Assembly: GCF_001605725.1 (NCBI RefSeq) | Contig: NZ_CP011530.1 | Span: 5,270,001 to 5,334,000, forward strand | DNA: 64,000 nt | Direction of reading: 5' to 3' | Source of the DNA: Mycobacteroides immunogenum | GTDB taxonomy: Bacteria; Actinomycetota; Actinomycetes; Mycobacteriales; Mycobacteriaceae | Translations under genes and position numbers: made by a program | Notes under the pieces: model-generated | Seen by the model: the letters and a program-made list of their open reading frames with translations, nothing else | Told to the model about the DNA's origin: nothing | The model's database searches: none | Part shown: piece by piece, positions 25,061-35,205 of the stretch | Numbering within the stretch: position 1 is the first letter of the stretch | Layout of the letters: every line of letters begins with the position of its first letter

Positions 25061-25480
25061 ATGACCTCGATCCATGATGCCGCCGTCCGCGACTTCCTTG
25101 GTTCCGATCCCGCGCTGATCGGGCAATTGGGATATCTGGGAGCGGATGGGCGACCGCTGATCCTGCCCGTCTGGTATCGGCTCGCCGATGATCACCTGCA
25201 GTTTGTGACCCAGCTCAGTACTCTGAAAATCAAAGCATTGCAGCGTGATCCACGAGTTGTGATCGCGGTGGCGACGCAAACTGAGCCCTATCGCTACGTT
25301 CAGGTCCAGGGCGAGGCAAAGGTGGAAACCGATAGCTCCGGGGTGCGCGCCACCCTGATCGACATCACCGCCCGGTACCTGGGTGCCGACCGCGCCGAGG
25401 CCTACGTGGACGAGCATCACAGCGCCCCCGGCGAAGTAATCGTGCGCGTGAATCCCGTCCGCGTCCATGCCGCCCTGTAA
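25061..25480 (+). CDS. PPOX-class flavin/F420-dependent protein
   Basis: 139 residues from ATG 25061. RDFLGSDPALIGQLGYLGADGRPLILPVWYRLADDHLQF, LKIKALQRDPRVVIAVATQTEPYRYVQVQGEA and a C-terminal helix RAEAYVDEH are typical of the F420-binding PPOX group that reduces xenobiotics or redox-active compounds. It ends immediately before the Shine–Dalgarno of the dioxygenase gene (ten-base gap), so the two form an operon. Promoter structure parallels that of the PPOX gene at 12770-13192. Confidence 0.88.
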   Translation: MTSIHDAAVRDFLGSDPALIGQLGYLGADGRPLILPVWYRLADDHLQFVTQLSTLKIKALQRDPRVVIAVATQTEPYRYVQVQGEAKVETDSSGVRATLIDITARYLGADRAEAYVDEHHSAPGEVIVRVNPVRVHAAL

Positions 25481-25490
25481 GGAGACAGCG

Positions 25491-27672
<2,182 letters not shown>

Positions 27673-28713
27673 GGGACGCGACGCTAACAACCAGCTTGAC
27701 GGTCGGCCAAAATATGTGGCTTCCGTCATACTTGCCCATGACTATGGCGAGAATTACTGTCCGCCAACACGTTACTGATTACGGTAGTGCATGCCACGCC
27801 GTTCGTCTAGTCGGACAAACATGCAGGACAACATCGGTTTGTCGAATGTTGGACAACTTTGCTTCAAAATTAGCTGCGCGCCGCCGACATCGGTCACTTT
27901 TCCTGCACATCAGCGCATCACTTGTATTAACTCAGGAAATTTTCTGTTACCTATCCCACCTTTTGTCCACCACGCATCTCACTATGTGGAATGGCTTGCG
28001 CGCTATCCCATTCGGTCGTCGATACCTCTTTAGTGAGCCCGTCAGCCGGTCAACGTAGAGAATGTGACAACTCAACCGAGATTCCAGGGCCGAAACGGCA
28101 TCGGCCTTTTTGAATCCACTTCCGTCCCAGACATTTGTGGCCTGGGAATCCCCAGTACACCCGCCCACTATCTGGGCAAGGCAAGCCCGATAGCACTTCT
28201 CGGAAGGCACCCGTGACACCAGGAATGAAGAACGTTTATTAACAACGCTTTTCGTGATAAATCAATCGGATCGCGCCGAGCCCACAAGCAGGCAGACCAC
28301 CCGCGATACCGACACGTATCTATCGGTATGGCAACGGATCCCGCACTGGTGGCGGAATCGGCATGTGCGCACGCAGCCGTTTCCTCAGCAGCAACCGCCG
28401 CCACCTCGAATTCAGCGATCAGTCCTGCACGCAGGTCCATCAACAATTCCGTTGCCAGATGCGGCCAGCCGCCCCTGGGCGACCGGAATGTCAATGGAAA
28501 GGCCCACGGGAATCGCATCACGACACGAAATCTTGTGTCGCCGGGACACATACGCACGCAGGCCTAGGCTTCCATCTCGACTGGTGATGCCTCGTTTGAA
28601 ATTGAATGCCTTGGCGCCAAGCACAACTCAGGTTTGCTTCGTCCCCAGCCCAGCTACCAGTGAGTGGGCCGGCGATCGAGCATGTACCGACAGCCGCCGC
28701 CCGGAAAGAGCAA
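27673..28713. other. Gene-free stretch of about 1 kb
   Basis: No reading frame here resembles a protein family, and the frames present (for example 28254-28874 on plus, 28168-28557 on minus) are rich in Arg, Pro, Cys and Trp, as shadow frames are. Base composition at 27770-28060 is less GC-rich than the flanks. The only clear signal is an intrinsic terminator at 28088-28111, implying a plus-strand transcript, perhaps a small RNA, starting within about 27730-28000. Confidence 0.6.
28088..28111 (+). terminator. Intrinsic terminator of an unassigned transcript
   Basis: GGCCGA (28088-28093), loop AACGGCA, TCGGCC (28101-28106), then five Ts. A textbook hairpin-plus-U-tract, yet no protein gene lies upstream on the plus strand. 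Confidence 0.75.
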
Positions 28714-29019
28714 CTAGCAGGCCAGCGTCACGTAGGCGACTTTTTGCCCCGCTGTCGGAAGCGTCGTCGGCTGATTACGCATATTGCGCCCTGGCTGCAC
28801 ATTCTGAACGCCAGACTGCTGAGACACTCCCTGAACAGTGCACTGCGACGGGTGATCCGACCCTACCTTCGTGATGATCACCCGGTAGCCGTTGGACTTC
28901 AGTTCGTTGATCACCGACTCCGGGTTCTCGGCAGGGCCGGCCAGCGCGGCAGTCGCTGTCGCGAGAGACAGCCCGGCGGCGCCGAGCGCCGCCACCGCTG
29001 CCATCACGATCTTCTTCAT
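28714..29019 (-). CDS. Small secreted protein, paralogue of the 10551 protein
   Basis: 101 residues from ATG 29019 with AAGGAG upstream. Signal peptide KIVMAAVAALGAAGLSLATA, cleavage after ALA. Mature part: VINELKSNGYRVIITKVG, PSQCTVQGVSQ and AYVTLAC at the very end; the two cysteines may form a disulfide. The same spacing of GY.V, C.V.G and YV...C is seen in the protein at 10551-10865. It lies 49 bases downstream of another small secreted gene and probably shares its transcript. Function unknown. Confidence 0.85.
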   Translation of the reverse strand: MKKIVMAAVAALGAAGLSLATATAALAGPAENPESVINELKSNGYRVIITKVGSDHPSQCTVQGVSQQSGVQNVQPGRNMRNQPTTLPTAGQKVAYVTLAC

Positions 29020-29068
29020 TGCTTGCGCTCCTTCTACATCTTTGAAGACGAAGCCGCCTTGCGGGTGG

Positions 29069-29374
29069 TTATGCGTTGTCCGGCGAGGGCGACTGGCTCG
29101 GGTTGATCTTGAATGTGCCGTACGGAACGTGCGGGTTGGTACCCAGCGGAACGTGCGGGTTCGCACCCTCATAGGTCGGCTGGTGAGCGCCCTGCTCGTA
29201 GGCAGTACCGCCGGGCGTCACACATGCGCTCTGCTGGGGGTTGTTGACGCTGTTCTTATTGGCGTAACAGCCAGGGGGAGGCGTCGGGCCCGCTGCGGCG
29301 ATGGGTGCGCCCAGCATCGCGACTGTCGCAGCGACGCTGACTCCGCCAAGGATTGCAACGAGTGACTTATTCAT
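29069..29374 (-). CDS. Small secreted protein with NPHVP repeats
   Basis: 101 residues from ATG 29374, preceded by AAAGGAAA. Signal peptide LVAILGGVSVAATVAMLGA, cleavage near AAA-GP. The mature part has two cysteines (PGCYANKNS, QSACVTPGG) and a short tandem repeat GANPHVPLG/TNPHVPYG, mirrored in the DNA as a repeated CGGGTTNGNACC-like block near 29125-29165. Histidines in the repeats and the copper-type box 163 bases upstream raise the possibility of metal binding. I do not recognise a family. Confidence 0.8.
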   Translation of the reverse strand: MNKSLVAILGGVSVAATVAMLGAPIAAAGPTPPPGCYANKNSVNNPQQSACVTPGGTAYEQGAHQPTYEGANPHVPLGTNPHVPYGTFKINPSQSPSPDNA

Positions 29375-29439
29375 GTGATGTTTCCTTTCTGCTCGGTCAA
29401 CTTGCTAATGGCCAGGGCAGTGGACCTCACTTGCCTAAG

Positions 29440-29455
29440 ACATCAACGTTGATGT
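29440..29455. promoter_or_regulatory. 16-bp perfect palindrome upstream of secreted-protein operon
   Basis: ACATCAAC followed by its exact complement GTTGATGT, 66 bases upstream of the ATG at 29374. A probable operator for an unidentified regulator. Confidence 0.6.
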
Positions 29456-29536
29456 ATTCACCCAGTTCAACGGGTTTACCGAACACCTAGTTCCCAACTT
29501 ATGAGATATTCGGTTGATTCTCAGCTAAATCTCAGA

Positions 29537-29552
29537 GTACCCCATGGGGGTT
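29537..29552. promoter_or_regulatory. Third copper-box-like site
   Basis: GTACCCCATGGGGGTT: same core as the two boxes at 13986 and 14044 with one mismatch in the last GGGTA. It lies between the secreted-protein operon (minus) and the TetR gene (plus). Confidence 0.55.
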
Positions 29553-29577
29553 AGGGTCTGAGAAAAGTGGTATATAG

Positions 29578-29597
29578 CCGTTAACCGTCCGTTAACC
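29578..29597. repeat. Tandem CCGTTAACC repeat, 11-base period
   Basis: CCGTTAACC at 29578-29586 and again at 29589-29597. An 11-base pitch places both copies on one DNA face, the layout bound by OmpR/PhoP-type response regulators. Confidence 0.5.
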
Positions 29598-29617
29598 AGG
29601 TGAAACTGCCACATTTT

Positions 29618-29637
29618 CATAGATCACTTGATCTATG
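29618..29637. promoter_or_regulatory. TetR autoregulatory operator
   Basis: CATAGATCA and TGATCTATG with a two-base centre, ending eight bases before the TetR start codon. The position is right for self-repression. Confidence 0.7.
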
Positions 29638-29645
29638 ATTCGATC

Positions 29646-30272
29646 ATGCGATCTAAAACTGGCCCCGGACGCACCTTCACCGAGACCGCGCGCCGGGAAC
29701 AGATCATTACCTGCGCTATTGAGGTCATCGCGGAGGTGGGCTACCCCCAAACCACGATCCGCAGGATCGCCGACCGGGCCGGCATCGCGATGAGCGTTGT
29801 CCTATACCACTTCGGCACCAAGGACGGACTCATCGAGGCGGTCATCGCCTCCATGTACCAGGCCGCTCTGGCGACTGTGCCCCCGGCCATAGACCGGGCG
29901 CGTACCCAAACCGACAAGCTTGCGGCCTACATCCGTTCCAGCGTTGCCTATTTCGATACCCACCGCACACAGCTGGCCGCACTGGCACAACTCGGTACAA
30001 GTTACAAACCCAGCGGCGGAAAATCTTTCAACGACCTCGGGCTCACACCCGAGCTGTCCAAACAACTCACCGACCTTGATCCATCGAAGATTCTCCGATC
30101 GGGACAGAAGTCTGGCGAATTCTGCTATTTCCCTGTCGATTCCACTGCTATCGCATTGCAAGGAGCGGTGAACGCGGTGGTAGAGAAGATTCTGCGTGAT
30201 CCAGACTTCGATGCCGACCGGTACGGCGAAGACCTCGTGAAAATGTTCGGCCGAGTAGTAAGGAACGCGTGA
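29646..30272 (+). CDS. TetR-family regulator
   Basis: 208 residues from ATG 29646 (an upstream TTG at 29628 lies inside the operator). HTH: ARREQIITCAIEVIAEVGYPQTTIRRIADRAGIAMSVVLYHFGTKDGLIEAVI, the standard TetR N-terminal domain. The C-terminal domain is of the TetR_C type. Its stop overlaps the start of the glycosyltransferase (TGATG), so it regulates, and is co-transcribed with, that gene. Operator-like dyad at 29618-29637. Confidence 0.92.
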   Translation: MRSKTGPGRTFTETARREQIITCAIEVIAEVGYPQTTIRRIADRAGIAMSVVLYHFGTKDGLIEAVIASMYQAALATVPPAIDRARTQTDKLAAYIRSSVAYFDTHRTQLAALAQLGTSYKPSGGKSFNDLGLTPELSKQLTDLDPSKILRSGQKSGEFCYFPVDSTAIALQGAVNAVVEKILRDPDFDADRYGEDLVKMFGRVVRNA

Positions 30273-31504
30273 TGGCCGACGTGGTCATCGCGGCCCTCGG
30301 TAGCCACGGGGACGTTGCCCCCTTGACGGGCGTCGGCACCCGTCTCCGAGCGGCCGGGTACCACGTGACCATCGCCGCCTACCACCGCTTCGAACCCTTG
30401 GTAGTCAACTCCGGCATTGCTTTTCGCGGTATCACTGGACCGGACACGCCCCCGGACGGGGCCGGCGTCAACGTCACCAAGGCGCTCACCGAGTTTCTCT
30501 CGCCCAGGGGAATGCGATCGCTCGGCAGCGCACTGCTGGCGGCTGTACATGACGCGCCCGCCGATATCCTGCTGCTGTCACCGTTCTCAGAACTGGCCGG
30601 GCATTCCCTCGCCGAGGCGAAAGGGATTCCATCCGTTGGTATCCGGTTCCAGCCGTTTTCTGCTACCGCGGAGTTTCCGCCCGCCGCACTCGGGAACTGG
30701 TCGGCCGGCGCGGCAGGTAATCGTCTGGTATCCCGGGCCGGCGCGGGGCTTGTCGATCGTCTCTACGGCGGCGTGGTGGCCGGCATTCGCCGAGATCTCG
30801 GCCTGCCAAAGGTATCGGCCAGGCGGCTGCGGCGCGGCCGCACGGAATCGGAATGGACTGTTCTGCATGGTTTCTCGCCGCATGTTGTGCTGAGACCAGC
30901 GGACTGGCGACCGGGCCTGGAGGTGTGCGGGTACTGGTGGCCACAAGAGGATCCACACTGGCGCCCCGCCTCTCCGCTCGTCGATTTTCTCGCAGCGGGC
31001 CCGCCCCCGGTCTACCTCGGGCTGGGGAGCACCATGACATCGGCCAAACAAGCCGAGCATCTTTCAGAGCTCGCGCGAAAGGCGTTACAAAAGGCCGGCG
31101 TGCGGGGCATCGTGCAATCCGGTTGGGCAGGAATCGATGTCGCAAGCGACACCATCCTGTCCATAGACGAGGTCCCGCACAGTTGGCTGTTCCCCCAGGT
31201 GGCTGCCGTCGTACATCACTGCGGCGCAGGGACGACCGCCGCCGGACTGCGCGCCGGTGTGCCCGCGATCGCCGCACCGGGACTGGGCGATCAACCCTTC
31301 TGGGCGTGGCGGCTGCGTGATCTCGGGCTCTGCGCCGACGTCATCCCGCAACGAGTCCTGACTGTTGAACGCCTGGCCAATGCCATCCGCACCGCGGTCA
31401 CCGACCATGAACTCAAGGACCGAACCCGCAGGCTCGCGGGCATGCTCGCCGCGGAGGACGGGGCGGCCCATGTTGCCTCGACCGTCGACCGACTATTGCG
31501 TTGA
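30272..31504 (+). CDS. GT1-family glycosyltransferase (MGT/UGT-like)
   Basis: 410 residues from ATG 30272. N-terminal ALGSHGDVAPLTGVGTRLRAAGYHVTIA is the acceptor-domain start of the GtfA/UGT84 type; VYLGLGSTM opens the donor domain; HHCGAGTTAAGLRAGVPAIAAPGLGDQPFWAWRL is the nucleotide-sugar (PSPG-like) motif. It transfers a sugar from an NDP-sugar to a lipophilic acceptor such as a sterol, macrolide or lipopeptide. Translational coupling to a TetR gene suggests inducible glycosylation, perhaps of a toxic compound. Similar enzymes decorate mycobacterial glycopeptidolipids, but no other such genes are in view. Confidence 0.9.
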   Translation: MADVVIAALGSHGDVAPLTGVGTRLRAAGYHVTIAAYHRFEPLVVNSGIAFRGITGPDTPPDGAGVNVTKALTEFLSPRGMRSLGSALLAAVHDAPADILLLSPFSELAGHSLAEAKGIPSVGIRFQPFSATAEFPPAALGNWSAGAAGNRLVSRAGAGLVDRLYGGVVAGIRRDLGLPKVSARRLRRGRTESEWTVLHGFSPHVVLRPADWRPGLEVCGYWWPQEDPHWRPASPLVDFLAAGPPPVYLGLGSTMTSAKQAEHLSELARKALQKAGVRGIVQSGWAGIDVASDTILSIDEVPHSWLFPQVAAVVHHCGAGTTAAGLRAGVPAIAAPGLGDQPFWAWRLRDLGLCADVIPQRVLTVERLANAIRTAVTDHELKDRTRRLAGMLAAEDGAAHVASTVDRLLR

Positions 31505-31625
31505 GGTACCACGCACGGGCCTTGCCAGGGTGACCGAGGAAGTCCGCGACACCCCTCGTGAGTCGCCCCCCGATGCCGGCGGGGTGTGAACTCGGTCGCG
31601 GTCTCCTGGTCGTACCTGCTTAAAG

Positions 31626-31652
31626 AATTACGGCAACAGTGTTGCCGTAATT
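31626..31652. promoter_or_regulatory. TetR operator, 12-bp perfect arms
   Basis: AATTACGGCAAC – AGT – GTTGCCGTAATT. It ends 34 bases before the TetR start at 31687 and covers the expected promoter. Confidence 0.85.
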
Positions 31653-31686
31653 GCCCCGCGCTGTCAAGGCAGACATACTGGCGGGT

Positions 31687-32349
31687 ATGACGGACGCCCG
31701 ACGCACACGCGGCCGCCCGCCCCTACCCATGGAATCAATCGTCGACGCGGCGTTGCTGATCGTCGACGAAGAGGGCGGAGAGGCACTGTCCATGCGTGCC
31801 TTGGCGCGCCGCCTCGATTCCGGGACGGCGACCATCTACCGGCATTTCGCGAACCGCACCGAGGTCGTCGCGCACGTTGTGGACAGGGTCTTCGGCGAGG
31901 TGAAGTTCGATGACCGTGAGCTGGCGAAGATGTCGTGGCAGGAGGCATGCACGGTGAGTTCACGTGCGCTCTTCGATGCCCTGCGCCGCCATCCCAACGT
32001 CGCCACACTGTTGGCCGACCAGATTCCGGTCGGACCCAATGTCTTCATGATTCGCGAGCACACGTTGACGCTCTGCCTTCAGGCCGGCTTCTCACCGGCC
32101 GAGGCGATCCGTATCTATATGACGCTTGGACGCTATGTGCTGGGTTACGCCAATCAGATAGGCGTCGAACACCGGGCCAGTGAGGCCGACATGGCTCTGA
32201 TGACCCGGTTCGTCGAAAACATCGATATCGCGGATTTCCCGTCGACGCTGGCCACCGCCGGAGTCACGCTCGTCCCACTCGATGAGGAGTTCGATTTCGG
32301 TCTCCGGCTCATCGTGGCGGGACTCGAGGGCCTTCGCCACGGCAGATAG
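31687..32349 (+). CDS. TetR-family regulator (TetR_C tetracycline-repressor-like)
   Basis: 220 residues from ATG 31687. DARRTRGRPPLPMESIVDAALLIVDEEGGEALSMRALARRLDSGTATIYRHFANRTEVVAHVV is the HTH domain; the class resembles repressors that follow GRPPL starts. An outstanding 27-bp operator lies directly upstream. No target gene is adjacent on the plus strand; the convergent SnoaL-like gene ends 15 bases beyond its stop, so its targets, apart from itself, are elsewhere. Confidence 0.92.
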   Translation: MTDARRTRGRPPLPMESIVDAALLIVDEEGGEALSMRALARRLDSGTATIYRHFANRTEVVAHVVDRVFGEVKFDDRELAKMSWQEACTVSSRALFDALRRHPNVATLLADQIPVGPNVFMIREHTLTLCLQAGFSPAEAIRIYMTLGRYVLGYANQIGVEHRASEADMALMTRFVENIDIADFPSTLATAGVTLVPLDEEFDFGLRLIVAGLEGLRHGR

Positions 32350-32364
32350 GCGCTCGCGCCACGC

Positions 32365-32886
32365 TCAGTCCGGAATCCGGTGGACATCATCGCGCGGCTC
32401 GGCACCGGACAGCGCCCGCATTCCCCATAGTGCCTTCACCAAGACCAGGTAACTCGCCGGACTCGCGAAGTTCAGGCCACCAAGGAGTTGCCTGATCATG
32501 GTCAGTACATCCCAGTAGATGCGTTCACAAACCAAGGTGCTGCCGTCGAAGATGAAGTAGGCGGTCATGCGGACCTTGAAGCTGCTGCCCGTCGCGGGCA
32601 CCGCCCCGAAAGGACCCCTGTGTGTCCCCAGTAGATAGAACTCGCAGATCACCGCGTCATCGGTGTGTCGCAGCCGGATCATTTCGTGACGCTGATCCGG
32701 AAAAGCGATCCGGGTGTCGACGTAGTACTGGCGTACCTCGTCATAGCCGTCGTACACCACTGCGAGCGGAATCAACTCGTATCGCGGATGCGGGAAGGTC
32801 GCCAGCACCGCGTCCCAATCCTGATCCACCTCATCGCGGAAGTGCTGAAGAACTAACTGTTCCCGTTCTGCACGGACAGATTCCAT
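32365..32886 (-). CDS. SnoaL/NTF2-like protein
   Basis: 173 residues. VLQHFRDEVDQDWDAVLATFPHPRYELIPLAVVYDGYDEVRQYYVDTRIAFPDQRHEMIRLRH and MTAYFIFDGSTLVCERIYWD are the cone-shaped alpha+beta barrel typical of NTF2-like/SnoaL proteins, with Asp/His lining the pocket. It is the last gene of the minus-strand hydrolase run, 27 bases after the previous gene. A role in hydrolysis or isomerisation of the same substrate is possible but not shown. Confidence 0.8.
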   Translation of the reverse strand: MESVRAEREQLVLQHFRDEVDQDWDAVLATFPHPRYELIPLAVVYDGYDEVRQYYVDTRIAFPDQRHEMIRLRHTDDAVICEFYLLGTHRGPFGAVPATGSSFKVRMTAYFIFDGSTLVCERIYWDVLTMIRQLLGGLNFASPASYLVLVKALWGMRALSGAEPRDDVHRIPD

Positions 32887-32913
32887 GCCGCCATCATTCC
32901 CGGGCCGCCACTG

Positions 32914-33849
32914 CTACAGATGCTTCTTGAAGAACGGGATCAGTCCGGCCAGCGCCAGCGCCACGGGCTCTGGCTTGTCGTACAGGTCGTAGTGCGACCA
33001 GCCCTCGGCGACGACGAGTTCCTTGTCCTTGGACGCGGCGCGGCGAATGATCTCAAGCCCATCCCTATACGAACCGAACGCACCTGGTTTGTCACCGACG
33101 ACCACGATCAGGGGCTGGGTGAGAAGTACTTCGGCACGATTGAAGGCGTCCCACCCAACGGCAGTCGCCTGATGCGAGAACAACGCCCTGTTGAGACCGT
33201 GCGGCTTTTGTCCACGCGAAGTCCGGTAGTACCCGGTGGCCTCGAAGACATCGATCTCGGTGAGCCCGAGTTCTTTCGCTTTTTCCGGCGATGGCGGCAA
33301 CAGGTCGTCAACCCGAAGCTGCTGACCTCGCGCCTCTGCCGTGCGCTGTGCGGCCATGACCTCAAGCGCGCCAATCGGGTCGTAGCCCGTGAACGACTCA
33401 AGCATCAAACGACCGTAGTTGGCTCCCACGACCGTCCCGACGACCTTGATCCGGCGCTCGGTCATCGCGGCGTTGATGGAATACCCCCCGCCACCGCAAA
33501 TCCCGAGCACGCCGATCCGGTTGTCGTCCACGTACGGCAGGGTTACCAGGTAATCCACGACGTGACTGAAGTCCTGCACCCGCAACGTGGGGTCTTCGAT
33601 GAAGCGCGGCTCACCACCGCTGGCGCCCTGGAAGCTGGCGTCAAAGGCGATCACCACGAAACCCTCCGCGGCCAGCGCCGCGCCATAGACGTTCCCAGAG
33701 GTCTGTTCCTTACAGCTGCCAATGGGATGTGCACTGATGATCGCGGGGTACTTCGCCGATTCGTCGAATCCGGGCGGGAAGTAGACGTCTGCCGCGATAT
33801 CCCAGTACGGGGCCTTCACCGCGACCGTCTTCACGTTATCTGTGCTCAT
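32914..33849 (-). CDS. Alpha/beta hydrolase, dienelactone-hydrolase-like (copy 1)
   Basis: 311 residues. Nucleophile elbow GICGGGGYS with cysteine (Cys118) in place of serine, as in dienelactone hydrolase; EGFVVIAFDASFQGASGGEPRFIEDP and VAEGWSHYDLYDKPE, the latter with the candidate catalytic histidine. It is a close duplicate of the neighbouring 33862-34803 gene, with 71 consecutive identical bases in their 3' parts. The family includes E. coli YcjY-like proteins of unknown substrate. Confidence 0.85.
   Translation of the reverse strand: MSTDNVKTVAVKAPYWDIAADVYFPPGFDESAKYPAIISAHPIGSCKEQTSGNVYGAALAAEGFVVIAFDASFQGASGGEPRFIEDPTLRVQDFSHVVDYLVTLPYVDDNRIGVLGICGGGGYSINAAMTERRIKVVGTVVGANYGRLMLESFTGYDPIGALEVMAAQRTAEARGQQLRVDDLLPPSPEKAKELGLTEIDVFEATGYYRTSRGQKPHGLNRALFSHQATAVGWDAFNRAEVLLTQPLIVVVGDKPGAFGSYRDGLEIIRRAASKDKELVVAEGWSHYDLYDKPEPVALALAGLIPFFKKHL
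32972..33042. repeat. 71-bp repeat, copy in the first hydrolase gene
   Basis: Identical to 33926-33996 in the adjacent paralogue by my base-by-base comparison. It codes for the C-terminal segment around the histidine motif. It indicates recent duplication or gene conversion. Confidence 0.85.
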
Positions 33850-33861
33850 GAGATGCGCTCC

Positions 33862-34803
33862 TTAGTTTCCGAGATGCTTCTTGAAGAACGGGATCAGCGC
33901 GGCCAGCGCGATGCCCACGGGTTCCGGCTTGTCGTACAGGTCGTAGTGCGACCAGCCCTCGGCGACGACGAGTTCCTTGTCCTTGGACGCGGCGCGCCGG
34001 TACACCTCCAGACCGTCACGGTAGGCACCGAAGGCACCCGGCTTGTCGCCGACCACCAGGATGACCGGCTGCGTGAGTAGCACCTCCAGGCGGTTGAAGG
34101 CATCCCAGCCCACGGCGGTGGCCTGATGTGAGAACAGCGAGCTGGTCGCTCCGTGCGGCTTCTCACCGCGCGGAGTGCGGTAGTACTCGGTGGCCTCGAC
34201 GACGTCGATCTCGGTGATGCCCTGCTTCTCGGCGTCGGCGGGATCGCCGGGCAACAGGTTGTTGACCTTGAGTGCTGCACCCTGAGCTTCTACGGTGCGC
34301 TGTGCGGCAATGGCTTCCAAGGTTGCGATCGGATCGTAGCCGGAGAACGCCTCGTGCATCAGACGGCCGAAATTCACGCCGGTGATGGAGGCGACGGCCT
34401 TGATGCGGCGCTCGGTGGTTGCGGCATTGATCGAGTAGGCACCACCGCCGCAGACCCCGATGATGCCGATCCTGTCGGCATCGACGTAGGCCAGTGTCAC
34501 GAGATGGTCGATGACGTGGCTGACATCTTTGACCCGCTGGGTGGGATCCTCGATGAATCTGGGTTCGCCGCCGCTGGCACCCTGGAAGCTGGCGTCAAAG
34601 GCAATCACAACGAAACCCTCATCGGCTAAGGCTGTTCCGTAGATGTTGCCCGAAGTCTGGTCTTTGCAGCTGCCGATCGGGTGGACGCTGACGATCCCGG
34701 GGTACTTCTCGGACTTATCGAAGTTGGGTGGGAAGTAGATGTCGGCCGCGATATCCCAGTACGGGGTCTTGACCTTGACCGATTCCCGGTTGTCCAGTGC
34801 CAT
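33862..34803 (-). CDS. Alpha/beta hydrolase, dienelactone-hydrolase-like (copy 2)
   Basis: 313 residues, same layout as copy 1: KTPYWDIAADIYFPP, HPIGSCKDQTSGNIYG, elbow GVCGGGAYS (Cys118), and VAEGWSHYDLYDKPE near the C terminus. It starts three bases after the DUF2255 stop and ends twelve bases before the start of copy 1, so all are on one transcript. The large insertion LLPGDPADAEKQGITEIDVVEATEYYRTPRG forms the lid. Confidence 0.85.
   Translation of the reverse strand: MALDNRESVKVKTPYWDIAADIYFPPNFDKSEKYPGIVSVHPIGSCKDQTSGNIYGTALADEGFVVIAFDASFQGASGGEPRFIEDPTQRVKDVSHVIDHLVTLAYVDADRIGIIGVCGGGAYSINAATTERRIKAVASITGVNFGRLMHEAFSGYDPIATLEAIAAQRTVEAQGAALKVNNLLPGDPADAEKQGITEIDVVEATEYYRTPRGEKPHGATSSLFSHQATAVGWDAFNRLEVLLTQPVILVVGDKPGAFGAYRDGLEVYRRAASKDKELVVAEGWSHYDLYDKPEPVGIALAALIPFFKKHLGN
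33926..33996. repeat. 71-bp repeat, copy in the second hydrolase gene
   Basis: Partner of 32972-33042, 954 bases away. Confidence 0.85.
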
Positions 34804-34806
34804 GTT

Positions 34807-35205
34807 TCAGTTCCCTTCGAGTGCAATCAGTTTGACGGTGGTATCGACAGCAGGAGCAGTCACCATGGTGGTGGTGGCGCTGCCACCATGGGGGTACTTG
34901 GCGCGGTACGCGGCATCGACCGCGACATTGATCGCCGCGTCGGCCGCAGTTTCCAGGGCCAGATCTATTGCCACCGCACCAGCATCCACATGCAGCCGGT
35001 TGTCTTTGAGGGCGTTGCGGTACCAGGCAGCATCGGGGCCCAGCGCCGACCGGACGTACACCTCGTCCTCCACACGCACCGTCCAGATCGGTATGGGTCG
35101 CCGCCGGGTGCCGTCGCGGCGATATGTACTCACCTGCACCTCGTGGGCAGCACCCAACACATCTCGCTGATCTCTTGTCAGTGCCATCGAAGCCATCGAA
35201 CTCAT
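34807..35205 (-). CDS. DUF2255/PPOX-like protein
   Basis: 132 residues. RDVLGAAHEVQVSTYRRDGTRRRPIPIWTVRVEDEVYVRSALGPDAAWYRNAL is the split-barrel flavin-type pattern of the DUF2255 group (YVRS..G....WYR). The C-terminal 30 residues (GGSATTTMVTAPAVDTTVKLIALE) form the last strands. Overlaps hydrolase 3 by four bases and lies three bases from hydrolase 2. A reductase partner for the hydrolases is plausible. Confidence 0.8.
   Translation of the reverse strand: MSSMASMALTRDQRDVLGAAHEVQVSTYRRDGTRRRPIPIWTVRVEDEVYVRSALGPDAAWYRNALKDNRLHVDAGAVAIDLALETAADAAINVAVDAAYRAKYPHGGSATTTMVTAPAVDTTVKLIALEGN

Noticed and set aside
27696..28058. 120-residue plus-strand reading frame in the gene-free stretch
   Set aside because: No ribosome site or recognisable pattern, and it begins inside the promoter side of the NlpC/P60 gene. 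The downstream terminator fits a noncoding RNA at least as well.
28168..28557. 129-residue minus-strand reading frame
   Set aside because: No plausible start context or motif; rich in Trp, Cys and Arg, like a shadow frame.
28254..28874. 206-residue plus-strand reading frame
   Set aside because: Composition (Arg, Pro, Ser, Trp, Cys), no ribosome site, no family pattern; it also runs antisense through a convincing secreted-protein gene.
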